Shown here piece after piece: positions 7,828-17,500 of a DNA stretch of 64,000 nt. The position numbers and the translations under genes were made by a program. Under the pieces are notes generated by a model. It did no database searches and was not told the DNA's origin. It saw nothing but the letters and a program-made list of their open reading frames with translations. Numbering within the stretch: the stretch's first letter is position 1; each line of letters opens with the position of its first letter. The stretch comes from Bacillus sp. FJAT-28004 (GTDB lineage: Bacteria > Bacillota > Bacilli > Paenibacillales > Paenibacillaceae): contig NZ_LGHP01000002.1 of the NCBI RefSeq assembly GCF_001280845.1, positions 319,970 through 383,969 on the forward strand, in the 5' to 3' direction.

Positions 7828-9075
7828 CTACTGCTCCGTATGGTTGTTTACTGATAGACGATAGTCGGAGGGGGAGATGCCGTGTACCAGCTTGAATTTG
7901 CGGAAAAAATAATTAGGGTCAAGAAATCCTACTGCAGTAGCGATTTCCGATGCCTTTAGCGCAGTAACGGCCAGCATCTTCTTGGCATGACTTAATCTGA
8001 CACGATTAAGGTAGTCGTTGAAATATTGTCCTGTTTCCTTCTTGAATAATCTTCCCAGATAGACGTTGTTTACATTGAAGTGCAGCGATAGCAGCTGCAA
8101 GGATAACTCCGCACTATAGTTTTTCTGTACATATCGTTCAACCTGTCTGGTTATCGGGTTCTGTGAGATCAGGTTAATTTCCTGGTCTGTCGCATACAAT
8201 ACTTTATTATTGCAGAGTGCCAGCGCTTCATTATACGATTCATGTAGCTGACTAGGCAGGCAGGTGACCTTCCCAAAGTAATTGATCCAGGGTGTTTTGA
8301 GTATCTCTCCATACCGCTTGGAAATGTCAGTCATCCAGCTGTGATTGCTCTCGCTGAAGCGGTCGGCATCATTGCCCTCGTCCGTGAACAGCACAATAAT
8401 TTGCCTATGCTCATTTAGAAAGGCAATTCCACGGCCGCTTTCCTGCAGCACCTCTTCCACACTATTGAGGATAGCAAATGAGCGATATTGTTCTTCATTT
8501 TGGGTCAGCTCGCCTTCCTGCCGGTCACACCAATCAATGATGCAAATTTGGTATCGTTCATTCATCAGCAGAGGCAATTGCAAAAATTTCAGCTTTTCAC
8601 GCAGCTGATCATGCTGAATCCGGTTTTGCACCCAGCGAAGTAATATATTATTTTTCAATAATTGAAACGACTCTCGCTGCATTTGCTCGGCAATATATTG
8701 TCCCTGGAAGCGCTCTGTGCAGGACGCTATAATTTCAGTAAGTTCTGAAGCATCAATAGGCTTGAGCAAATAATCTTCGACTTGATATTTCATTGCTTGC
8801 CGCACATAAGCATATTCATTGTACCCGCTTAGCACGACGATAGAGGTATTCCAGTTTCTTAGTCTTATCTGCTCGATCAGATGTAACCCGTCCCCCTTAG
8901 GCATACGAATGTCTGTAAGCACAATATGTGACTTATGCGCCTCCATAAGCTCTAGTGCTTCATAAGCCCCCTCTGCCTCGGATAATTGCGTAATATTAAG
9001 CGCTTTCCAATTAATTAACCGCTTCAATCCCTCTCTTATATATTGATCGTCATCGACAATTAGTAGACTTGTCAT
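7828..9075 (-). CDS. YesN-type response regulator (REC + AraC HTH)
   Basis: A 415-residue protein. An N-terminal receiver domain ('LLIVDDDQYI', phospho-acceptor Asp in 'VLTDIRMP' at about 55, Lys in 'YLLKPIDA' at about 104) is followed by a variable linker and a C-terminal AraC-type DNA-binding domain ('FKKETGQYFNDYL', 'ASEIATAVGFLDPNYFFRKF'). It is the partner of the histidine kinase that ends 24 bp upstream on the same strand. The minus-strand GAGGAGG fits the ATG at 9075; the in-frame TTG at 9090 overlaps this site and is rejected. Such pairs control an adjacent carbohydrate ABC importer, here the divergent genes at 11242-14357. Confidence 0.92.
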   Translation of the reverse strand: MTSLLIVDDDQYIREGLKRLINWKALNITQLSEAEGAYEALELMEAHKSHIVLTDIRMPKGDGLHLIEQIRLRNWNTSIVVLSGYNEYAYVRQAMKYQVEDYLLKPIDASELTEIIASCTERFQGQYIAEQMQRESFQLLKNNILLRWVQNRIQHDQLREKLKFLQLPLLMNERYQICIIDWCDRQEGELTQNEEQYRSFAILNSVEEVLQESGRGIAFLNEHRQIIVLFTDEGNDADRFSESNHSWMTDISKRYGEILKTPWINYFGKVTCLPSQLHESYNEALALCNNKVLYATDQEINLISQNPITRQVERYVQKNYSAELSLQLLSLHFNVNNVYLGRLFKKETGQYFNDYLNRVRLSHAKKMLAVTALKASEIATAVGFLDPNYFFRKFKLVHGISPSDYRLSVNNHTEQ

Positions 9076-9099
9076 ATTAAACCTCCTCAAGAAAACTGG

Positions 9100-10842
9100 C
9101 TAACGTTTATAGGGGAAAATCATATTCAGCCGAAATGGCCCAGTCTCAGATTGCTTCTCGTGCAGAGACAAGCCGTACTCATTGCCGTAATAATGCTTGA
9201 TGCGCTCGTGAATATTTTTAAGTCCCAGATGCTGTTCGGGGAATGTATTTTCGGTTTGCAGAAGCTGCTGCAATCGGCTGTGCTCCTCTTCGGAAATATT
9301 CTTGCCGTTGTTATGAATTTCGATCATGAGCAGATTGGACTCTCTCTTGATTGCTATCGTAATAACAGGTTCATCATATTGCTCCAGCTTGCCATGCTGT
9401 ATCGCGTTCTCAATGATAGGTTGCAATGTGAATTTTAGCATGAAGCAGTTTTCCAGATTTAGCTCAGAGATCACCCGAAGCTCGATGCGGTTGGACTTGC
9501 CAAGCATAAGCAGTTCCAAGTAGTAGTTCGTATGTGCGAGCTCCTCCTGCACCGAGATGAGGTCGTCAGTTGGTTGGAGCATCCAGCGATACAGCCGTCC
9601 AAGGTGGTAGAGTTTCTCCGCCAGAGAGGGCTGCTCGCTAATGACGGCCTGCATGCGTAGGGATTCCAATGTATTGTATAAAAAATGAGGATGTATCTGG
9701 GTTTTTAAAGCAATAAACTCTGCATTGCGCTTACGGATTTCGGATATGTACACCTGATTGATATGATTTTGCAGCTCTTGTGTCATCCGATTGAAACGAA
9801 GCATCAGATCGCTGATTTCATCTTCGCCGTTTACGGGCATCAAATGAGTGAACGGATTACGCTGCACCTTTTTGAAGTGTTTGCTCATCTGGTTAAATCG
9901 CCCAACGATAAACCGTTGAATAATATGAATGATAATGATGCAGACGAGCCAGCTAAGTCCAAGTATGATTAATACGCGGACCGCGATGTCTGATAGCTTA
10001 CTTTGCAAATTAGATTTGTAGCTAATGCCTATAATCTCAATTTGGTATTTATCAATCGAGAGCTGCGAGATTAAATCATCGGATACGTTCCAATCGGATT
10101 GTCCATCCGGCCTACTGTCCAGCAGAACGGCGTCCTTCTGCTTAATAATGAGTCTGTAGTCCGAACTTTGGGAATCGAACTCATTCGTAATGGTATGTGT
10201 ATTTAAGGAAACGAGATGGTAACCGTATACCTGCTCGGGATGTATACTCGTTGGATTATAGATTGGATTGACTATATAAAGCATACGGTCAGCGGGTGCC
10301 AGCAACTGATCGGTGCTTCCGAAATAGGGATGCTGATAAGACTTTGGGAATGAATCGAAAAACTGCTTATACGGATATGAGGGATTGACACGATACTTTT
10401 GCTGCTGCGATTCAACAAATAATCGCTCATCCTGCAGACGGTACATCATAACTGCTGAAGTATATGGGTTACGAGAAAGCATATGCGTCATAACATTTTT
10501 AAGATAATTTTGTTCGGATACCGCTTTCCTATCCTCCATATTACTAGGAATATTGTCTGGGAGGAACAACTCGTACACACTGGTCTGCATATTGCTTTTC
10601 TGATAGATGCTCATGGAATCATATTTGAACCGCTCCATGATATCGATCAATTGAATTTTTAGTTTCTCTGTTCGAAAGGTCAGCAGTTCATGCTCTTTTT
10701 TCTCCAGAATCGAGTAGAAGTTATTGTAGATGCCGAGGCCTAGCAGCAAAAATACGATAAGCAAGGCTGCACCAATACCAATATTCAGCTTCCGAAATAT
10801 AAATCTGCCGATCCATTCACGGTATAAGGTCTTAATCCACAT
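9100..10842 (-). CDS. YesM-type sensor histidine kinase
   Basis: A 580-residue membrane kinase. An N-terminal transmembrane segment (about residues 20-42) and a second one (about 288-312) bracket an extracellular sensor region of about 245 residues. A HAMP-like segment follows, then a His_kinase domain with the phospho-acceptor in 'IHPHFLYNTLESLR' (His near 384) and an ATPase domain with the N box 'LQPIIENAIQHG' (about 478). Together with the downstream response regulator it forms a two-component system of the kind that senses sugars through a nearby binding protein. AAAGGAG precedes the ATG at 10842 by about 9 bp. A good promoter with a cre-like site lies at 10906-10935. Confidence 0.92.
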   Translation of the reverse strand: MWIKTLYREWIGRFIFRKLNIGIGAALLIVFLLLGLGIYNNFYSILEKKEHELLTFRTEKLKIQLIDIMERFKYDSMSIYQKSNMQTSVYELFLPDNIPSNMEDRKAVSEQNYLKNVMTHMLSRNPYTSAVMMYRLQDERLFVESQQQKYRVNPSYPYKQFFDSFPKSYQHPYFGSTDQLLAPADRMLYIVNPIYNPTSIHPEQVYGYHLVSLNTHTITNEFDSQSSDYRLIIKQKDAVLLDSRPDGQSDWNVSDDLISQLSIDKYQIEIIGISYKSNLQSKLSDIAVRVLIILGLSWLVCIIIIHIIQRFIVGRFNQMSKHFKKVQRNPFTHLMPVNGEDEISDLMLRFNRMTQELQNHINQVYISEIRKRNAEFIALKTQIHPHFLYNTLESLRMQAVISEQPSLAEKLYHLGRLYRWMLQPTDDLISVQEELAHTNYYLELLMLGKSNRIELRVISELNLENCFMLKFTLQPIIENAIQHGKLEQYDEPVITIAIKRESNLLMIEIHNNGKNISEEEHSRLQQLLQTENTFPEQHLGLKNIHERIKHYYGNEYGLSLHEKQSETGPFRLNMIFPYKR

Positions 10843-10905
10843 GGAGCCGACTCCTTTGGTGTTGACAGATTCAGGTTTAGTGCGAGTGCTGATTCATCTA
10901 ACGTC

Positions 10906-10935
10906 ATTTTATGAACAAATTTAAAGCGCTGTCAA
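10906..10935 (-). promoter_or_regulatory. Promoter of the yesMN-like operon with overlapping cre-like site
   Basis: On the minus strand TTGACA (10935-10930) and TAAAAT (10911-10906) are separated by 18 bp. The sequence TTGACAGCGCTTTAA at the -35 region resembles the CcpA catabolite-responsive element (core AGCGCT, two mismatches to the common consensus). Catabolite repression of the kinase/regulator pair is therefore plausible. Confidence 0.55.
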
Positions 10936-11036
10936 CTTTTTAATCGTAAGTAGCTGATGCACGGCAATGCGTGAGACTGGTGCTAATTCCCGTTTAATCT
11001 TGCGAATGTATGAGTCGTAAAGATACAGTTTCTCCA

Positions 11037-11072
11037 GTAAAACTATGGTTTTTACTCTAGCAGTAGTTTTAC
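11037..11072. promoter_or_regulatory. Inverted repeat upstream of the first ABC importer
   Basis: GTAAAACTA (11037-11045) and TAGTTTTAC (11064-11072) are perfect 9-bp inverted copies separated by 18 bp, and a related GTTTTTAC lies between them. The site is in the 400-bp divergent region, about 170 bp upstream of the binding-protein gene. It is a candidate binding site for the YesN-like regulator; the rest of this intergenic region shows only promoter-like AT-rich sequence (TATAAT at 11197-11202). Confidence 0.45.
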
Positions 11073-11241
11073 ATCGTTTTAGGGGGCAGCGTGCGCTCAA
11101 GCACGGAATCGCGTGTATTTTGAACCCGCGAAAAGAAGTTTAATTGGTCTAGTTAAAGTAGAATTTATACTGTGGAAACAATTAACAACATCTTCCTATA
11201 ATAGACTTGAGGTTATTAAAAGAGAAGAAGAGGTGGTCGAA

Positions 11242-12576
11242 ATGAGAAAGTGGTTTGCGGTTTGTATGAGCATGATGCTGGTTACGGTATTGGCGGCTTG
11301 CGGCGGCAATAACGGTAATAGTACTGGCGAGAAGGAGTCAACACCAACCCAGTCTGCTAATAACAGCGCAGAGAAGGGCACGGATAAAGAAGCGGTCAAG
11401 GATGTTGAAATTGTATTTCAATCATGGATTACTCCGAACCTGACGGTCGAATATTACGATCAATTAATTAAAAAGTTTGAAAGCGCTAACCCTGGCATCA
11501 AAGTGAAACGAATTCAACCTCCGGCGAACGAAGGATCACCTGATAGCTACCTAAAAACATTGCTTGCATCTGGCGACTTCCCTGATATCATCCAGAACGC
11601 TACGATCCAAATGTTCGTAGATGCTGACGCATTGCTTGAAATTCCAATTGACGATGACATAAAGAAGATTAACAACTATGAGGCTGAGATGATTGATGGC
11701 AAGCTATACAATATTTCGGCAATCAGACAGCCGCAATCTCTTATTTTCTATAATAAAAAGCTATTCGCCGAAGCGGGCATTACCTCCACTCCGAAGTCAT
11801 GGGCTGAGCTGGAAGCGGCTGCGGAGAAGCTGAAGGCAAAAAATATTACTCCGCTGCTTACGGCGGGCGATTGGACGGCTGGATTTACGTTTTCGGTAAT
11901 GACATCGCCTAGCGTCTATAAGGACAATAAAAACTGGTACGCAGACCGCTTCGACAATAAAGTGAAATTTACAGATGCGAACTGGAAGGAAGCAGCCGAT
12001 TATTATATCAATCTAGTTGAGAAGGGGTACTTCAACAAAGGTGCTTTAAGCATCGACTACACGGCAGTTGAGCAGGAGTTTTTGAAGGGTAAGGGAGCTA
12101 TGTATCCGATGGGGTCATGGTTCAGTGCGGCTGAAGCTGTTGCGGACAAGGATTTTGAGGTAGGCGTATTTGCAACACCTACCAAGGATGGCACGCAATA
12201 TTTGCTGGGCGGAGAAAATGCGGGCGGTTATGCGGTTGCCAAAAACAGCAATCACCCGGAAGAGGCGCTTAAATTCGCAAAATTTATGATGCTGGACCCG
12301 GAAGCCCATAAAGGCTATTTGCAGGCAGATGCTTTGTTCTCGAATTTGAAGGAGCCGCTCAAATGGGAAATGTCTCCTTTGCAAACGGAAATTTACGAGC
12401 TGCTGCTTAACAACCCTCCGATGGTTGGCCATATGAACAATAAAGTCGGCAGAGTGCCTGTAGCAGGCATTCAGGACCAATACAACAAAGTAGCGCAAAG
12501 CATTATGCTCGGTGATTTGGACATGGAGAAGGGTATGAAATCACTAGACGAATATTGGGATAAAAACAATAAATAA
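11242..12576 (+). CDS. ABC importer solute-binding lipoprotein (family 1, carbohydrate)
   Basis: A 444-residue extracellular binding protein. The signal peptide ends in a lipobox 'TVLAAC' with the lipid-modified Cys at residue 20, followed by a Gly/Asn/Ser/Thr-rich linker. The mature part has features of family-1 sugar-binding proteins such as 'YYDQLIKKFESANPGIKVK', 'LASGDFPDIIQNA' and 'LFAEAGITSTPKSWAELEAA'. AGAGGTGG lies 7 bp before the ATG at 11242; the open frame extends further up to 11113 but without a ribosome binding site and would bury the signal peptide. It is the first gene of an importer with the two permeases downstream; no ATPase gene is nearby, as usual for systems that share an MsmX-type ATPase. 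The ligand is unknown, probably an oligosaccharide. Confidence 0.93.
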   Translation: MRKWFAVCMSMMLVTVLAACGGNNGNSTGEKESTPTQSANNSAEKGTDKEAVKDVEIVFQSWITPNLTVEYYDQLIKKFESANPGIKVKRIQPPANEGSPDSYLKTLLASGDFPDIIQNATIQMFVDADALLEIPIDDDIKKINNYEAEMIDGKLYNISAIRQPQSLIFYNKKLFAEAGITSTPKSWAELEAAAEKLKAKNITPLLTAGDWTAGFTFSVMTSPSVYKDNKNWYADRFDNKVKFTDANWKEAADYYINLVEKGYFNKGALSIDYTAVEQEFLKGKGAMYPMGSWFSAAEAVADKDFEVGVFATPTKDGTQYLLGGENAGGYAVAKNSNHPEEALKFAKFMMLDPEAHKGYLQADALFSNLKEPLKWEMSPLQTEIYELLLNNPPMVGHMNNKVGRVPVAGIQDQYNKVAQSIMLGDLDMEKGMKSLDEYWDKNNK

Positions 12577-12589
12577 AGCTGCGGCAGAA

Positions 12590-12613
12590 GGGGCGAACAA
12601 TAGGGCTCGCCCC
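12590..12613 (+). other. Intercistronic hairpin after the binding-protein gene
   Basis: GGGGCGA (12590-12596) and TCGCCCC (12607-12613) form a stem with no T-run. Such hairpins after a binding-protein gene often stabilise the upstream mRNA so that the lipoprotein is made in excess over the permeases. This role is inferred from position. Confidence 0.5.
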
Positions 12614-12654
12614 TATCACAATGGCATCATTAAGATACTTGGCGGTGATACAAA

Positions 12655-13527
12655 TTGCTTAAAAATGATCGATGGTCTTTTGCGTTAATGTTTTCACCAG
12701 GAATTATTATTTACTTCTGTTTCCTGCTGATCCCTATCTTCCTATTAGTCTATTATTCTTTTTACAATTGGGATGGCCTCAGCCCTTCCTATCAATTTGC
12801 AGGATTAAGCAACTATGTGGAAGCCTTTCATGACAAGGCCTTTGCACGGGCGTTGCAGGTCACCTTGTTTATTACGGTGGTGGCAACCCTGGCTGTGAAT
12901 ATACTTGGAATTGCCTTTGCGGTTCTCCTGAACCAAAAAGGGCGGATGACAAATTTTTATAGATCCGTCTTCTTCTTCCCTTTGCTGCTGAGTACAGTCT
13001 CGATCGGTTTTATTTGGAAGAGCATTCTGAGCTATAACGGATTGCTTAATAACTTGCTGGAGAAGCTTGGGGCGGAGCGCATCGAGTTTTTTGGGAACCC
13101 GGATTTGGCAGTATTGACCATTACTTTCCTTGCGATCTGGCAGTCTACCGGCTTTATTATTGTCATCTATTTGGCAGGGCTTCAATCGATCCCGGGTAGC
13201 TTGTATGAGGCGGTCAAAATGGACGGGGCCAATCGATGGCAGCAGTTCAGACATATTACGTTTCCGATGCTGGCACCTGCTTTTACGATGAGCATCATCT
13301 TTATGTTTACGGGATCTATGCGGGAATACGACCGCGTTGCTATCCTTACTTCCGGCGGACCGGCCGGAGCGACTGAAACAATCGCCTATCAGGTGGTTAA
13401 GGTTGGCTTTAGCGCGAACCGGCTGAGCTATTCTGCTAGTCTTGCAGTCTATATGCTGATTATCGTAAGCCTTTTATCGGTTTCCTTGACGATCTATTTG
13501 CGAAGAAGAGAGGAGAGGTTGCTATGA
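12655..13527 (+). CDS. Sugar ABC transporter permease (MalF/UgpA type)
   Basis: A 290-residue inner-membrane protein with six predicted transmembrane segments. The EAA loop 'YEAVKMDGANRWQQFRHITF' (about residues 184-203) is the site that contacts the ATPase. The start is a TTG at 12655 with GGCGGTG about 8 bp upstream; no in-frame ATG nearby gives a complete first membrane segment. Its last four bases overlap the next permease gene (ATGA), showing translational coupling. Together with the lipoprotein upstream it forms a carbohydrate importer of the CUT1 type. Confidence 0.92.
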   Translation: MLKNDRWSFALMFSPGIIIYFCFLLIPIFLLVYYSFYNWDGLSPSYQFAGLSNYVEAFHDKAFARALQVTLFITVVATLAVNILGIAFAVLLNQKGRMTNFYRSVFFFPLLLSTVSIGFIWKSILSYNGLLNNLLEKLGAERIEFFGNPDLAVLTITFLAIWQSTGFIIVIYLAGLQSIPGSLYEAVKMDGANRWQQFRHITFPMLAPAFTMSIIFMFTGSMREYDRVAILTSGGPAGATETIAYQVVKVGFSANRLSYSASLAVYMLIIVSLLSVSLTIYLRRREERLL

Positions 13528-14357
13528 GGAGAAATTTCTCTCATTCTATCAGGCATCTATTCCTCATGCCTTTGTCTCTGTTATTGCTTGTTCCGTTCTA
13601 TATCGCTGTCGTCAATGCATTCAAGACAAGAACGGACATTTTGAACAACCCTTTTTCTCTGCCTGTGCTCAACCTGACGCTAGACAATTTTATAAGATCG
13701 GCAGTGACGCCATCCTTTAATATTTTCAAAGCATATGGGACGTCTGTTCTCATTACATCGGTATCGGTCGTTCTGCTTATCGTGCTGTGCTCGATGATGT
13801 CCTTTGTTTTTGCCCGCGTGAGCAACCGCTTTTTGTCCGTATGCTATTTGCTGCTGCTGTCAGGTTTAATGATTCCGCCGCAAGTGATTTTGATTCCGCT
13901 TGTTAAGGTACTGGCGAAGCTCGGATTGATGTTCACGCCGCAGGGGTTGATTCTTTACAATATCGGGTTTTATGTGCCGTTTACGGTATTTATATTTGTA
14001 GGCTTTATCCGCACGCTGTCGAGGGAGCTGGATGAGTCCGCAAAGATTGACGGGGCGAGCCAATTTACGATTTTTTGGAAAATATTATTTCCGCTGCTGC
14101 GTCCCGCGACTGCCTCAGCCGTTATTTTCTTATGCCTGTGGATTTGGAATGATTTTATTAATCCAGTCATTATTTTGGGCTCTACCAAGAGCTACACCGT
14201 AACGACGGGAATCTTTCAAGCCGTTGGGCAGTACAGCACGAACTGGGAGGATGTGTTTGCACTGGTTGTATTGGCCTCGGCGCCGATTTTTTTACTCTAT
14301 CTGTTCATGCAGCGGCAGTTTATTGCGGGGCTGACGGAAGGCTCGTTGAAGGGGTAG
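13524..14357 (+). CDS. Sugar ABC transporter permease (MalG/UgpE type)
   Basis: A 277-residue membrane protein with six predicted transmembrane helices and the EAA loop 'DESAKIDGASQFTIFWKILF' (about residues 173-192). It overlaps the preceding permease by 4 bp and is the third gene of the importer. The ATPase is not encoded here and is probably shared in the genome. Confidence 0.92.
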   Translation: MRRNFSHSIRHLFLMPLSLLLLVPFYIAVVNAFKTRTDILNNPFSLPVLNLTLDNFIRSAVTPSFNIFKAYGTSVLITSVSVVLLIVLCSMMSFVFARVSNRFLSVCYLLLLSGLMIPPQVILIPLVKVLAKLGLMFTPQGLILYNIGFYVPFTVFIFVGFIRTLSRELDESAKIDGASQFTIFWKILFPLLRPATASAVIFLCLWIWNDFINPVIILGSTKSYTVTTGIFQAVGQYSTNWEDVFALVVLASAPIFLLYLFMQRQFIAGLTEGSLKG

Positions 14358-14472
14358 CACGTACCAAACGGAATCGCTGATTTTCTTTTTCGCTATAGCG
14401 ATGAGCATCATTCTCTGATGGTATATTCTCTGGGAAGGGGGCGGAGCTCTGACATTGGTTAAACTTACGATA

Positions 14473-14498
14473 CAGTGCGGCGGGGTAAGGCCGCACTG
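14473..14498. other. Inverted repeat between importer and beta-helix gene
   Basis: CAGTGCGGC (14473-14481) and GCCGCACTG (14490-14498) form a perfect 9-bp stem with an 8-base loop. There is no T-run (CATAAACG follows), so it is either a weak terminator of the importer operon or a hairpin in the leader of the next gene, 48 bp before its start. Confidence 0.45.
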
Positions 14499-14545
14499 GT
14501 CATAAACGAATAAAAAACGAAAAGAAACGTAGGAGGCGTCTATTT

Positions 14546-17500
14546 ATGAAAAGAAAGCTTGCTTTACTAATCGCCATATACATGGTGTTCACAAGCTTAT
14601 CCCTGTCAGGTGCGATTAAACCGGTTCAAGCTGCTTCGCAGCAGAGCTTTTACGTATCGCCGCTAGGAGATGACAACAACAGTGGGACCTCTGATTCGCC
14701 ATTTAGGACCATTGATAAAGCTAGGGAGGCTGTACGCGAAATAAACAGCACAATGACAGATGATATTTATGTCTATTTGCAGGATGGCGAATATCTGTTA
14801 GATGAGACCTTGACATTCGACAGCTTGGATTCGGGTAATAACGGCTACAAAGTGATCTATACGGCTGATGCGGGAGCGACTCCTGTCATTAGCGGCGGCG
14901 TCGACATTAGTGCAGGCTGGGAATTATACGATAACGAAAAAAATATCTATAAAAAGACAGGTGTAGATTGGAATTTCAGGCAGCTGTATGTTGGCGAGGA
15001 TCGGGGAATCCGGGCACGGCAGCCCAATTTGACCAATGATGTAGTCAAAGGTCCATATTACAGGGCTAAGAACGGCGAATATCCTTATGCCATTAATGAG
15101 GATGCACGCTCGTGGGCCAGCGAGTTAAGCGGAACATCTGCTGAAATGGTTATTTTGCAAAGTTGGAGTCAAGTGCGCGGCCGAATTGACACCATTAATG
15201 AAACGACAGGTCAAGTAGACTTTAAATTCCCTGAAAGCGGCTTTTCGTACAATCATCATGGCCAAGGCAATTCGCCATACTTTTTTGAAAACGCTTTATC
15301 TTTACTGGATGCAGAAGGAGAATGGTATCTGGATACTGCTGAGGAAACGGTATATTACAAGCCAAGAATCAGCGAGACGATCAATGCCACTCGGATCATT
15401 GCCCCTAAGCTGGAGACTGTTGTGAATGTGGAAGGCAGCTTAGGCAGCAAAGTCCATGACATCGAATTTTCTGGCATTACATTCATGCACAGCAATTGGC
15501 TGGCTCCGTCGAGTTATGGTTATGTAGATGTGCAGGCAGGCTTCAGATTTCAGTCCGTCACTGGCGGCAATAACACCGAAATTAGAAATACAGCCCGTTA
15601 TACCGCATCCCGAGCGATGCTTGAGTTGAAATACACAAGCCATATTACGATTTCTAACAATATTTTTCAATATGCGGGAAGCTGGGGCATTATGGGGTAT
15701 GAGGGTACCGATCACACCTCGATAGACGGGAACAAGTTTAGCGACAATGCCGGGGGCGGCGTATCTATGGGCATTGTTGGCGATCTGTGGGATGACAACG
15801 AAGGAAAAGATCTTTATACGCTGCCTGACGGCCAAAGCCAATTTGATACCATTACAAATAACACAATCGATCATATTGGACTAGATTACGGCGATATGGT
15901 TGGGATTGGAGCTATGCTTCCCCAAAACATGACCATCGCAAATAATGAGATCAGCAACCTGCCGTATTCCGGCATTAGTATCGGGTGGAACTGGTCTGAT
16001 GCAGATCATGGCATGACGAATAATCAGGTACACAACAATTACATTCATGATTCAGTAAGGCTTATCCAGGACGGAGGCGGCATTTACACACTGGGTCGCA
16101 TGGATGGATTCTCCAATATCTACCACAACTATATAAAAAACATGAGGCAAGGTGAATATGCGGCCTGGAACCATATCATGGGCGTCTATTTGGATGGGGC
16201 GACGAGTTACAGGATGGTTGAGCGAAACGTGATCGATAATACGGAACATGCTTTTGCAACAAACAATGCTCATGACAATATCTTCAGGTATAACTATTAC
16301 AATGTTGATTTCGGTGGAATAACTTCAAACACTGCAATTGGAAATATAAGTGTTTCAGGTACCAACTGGCCGCAGGAAGCGCAGGACATTATTGCAGCGG
16401 CAGGCCCGTGGAAAGCACCGCTTCCGGCACCTCAAGAGCCTGTAAATCTCGCATTGAAAAAACCGGTAACGGCATTCTCGCATAGCAATGACCCGGCGCT
16501 AGCAGTGGATGGCGATACGAGCACGAGATGGGCGCAGGAAGAAGGAAGAACTGATGCCCAGTGGTTGACGGTAGACCTCGGAGACGTATATTCCATCGCT
16601 TCGACAAGTACGATGTTTGAGTTAAACACAGGCTACAAATACAAAATTGAATACTCGGAGGACGGAGAGAATTGGGAGCTGTTTACCGACAAGACAGCGA
16701 TAGCCACAACCGAGCAAACCAATCAGGATGAAAATGACGTAATGGCGCGTTATATGCGAATTACGCTGTCTCACGGTTGGGGAGGAAGCATTTATGAATT
16801 CAGCGTGTATCCTGGAGATGGCGGTACGCCTCCCGAATCCAATTCATTGATTCAGCGGAATGAAGTCACCTTCGATAAAAATCCATCAAGACAAGTTGAC
16901 ATGCAGGTCAAAATGGTATTAAACGGCGGGAAGCTGGATGGAATCAAAAACGGGGCGGCTCAGCTGGTTCCTGATCAAGACTACAAATTATTTTGGGATC
17001 AGGTATTGATCTATAAATCCTATCTCCAATCACTGCCAACTGGGGAAAATAACCTGACGTTTGATTTTGCAGCCGGAGAAGACCCTGTCCTGAAGGTGAA
17101 GGTTATTGAAGATGACGGGTCCGTCAATGTCGCGCTTAACAAGCCGGTAACGGCTTCGTCGCAAAGCTTGGAGCCTGCTAATGCCGTTGATGGGAATACA
17201 AGCACAAGATGGGCGCAGCAGGAAGGGATATGGAATACCGAAGGCTGGTTAATGGTTGATTTGCAGGGCGTATATGCCGTGAAATCCGTTACGACCATGT
17301 TCGAATTGTCTAGTGGATATAAATACAAAATCGAGTATTCCATGGATGGGCAAAGCTGGCACACCTATACAGACCGAACAGCAAGTGAAACGACGCAGCA
17401 AACGTATCAGGATAACAACGAAAATGCTGTATCCGCAAGATACATGAGGATTAAGGCGTTATATAGCTTAGGCCCGAGTATATATGAGTTTAGCGTATTT

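Noticed and set aside
12590..12613. Intrinsic terminator between binding protein and permease
   Set aside because: No T-run follows the stem and the three genes clearly form one importer; kept only as an intercistronic hairpin.
12805..13254. 149-codon open frame on the minus strand
   Set aside because: Fully antisense to the MalF-type permease; no ribosome site, odd composition, no family resemblance.
15440..15874. 144-codon open frame on the minus strand
   Set aside because: Antisense shadow of the first beta-helix gene; the sense strand has a clear domain structure.
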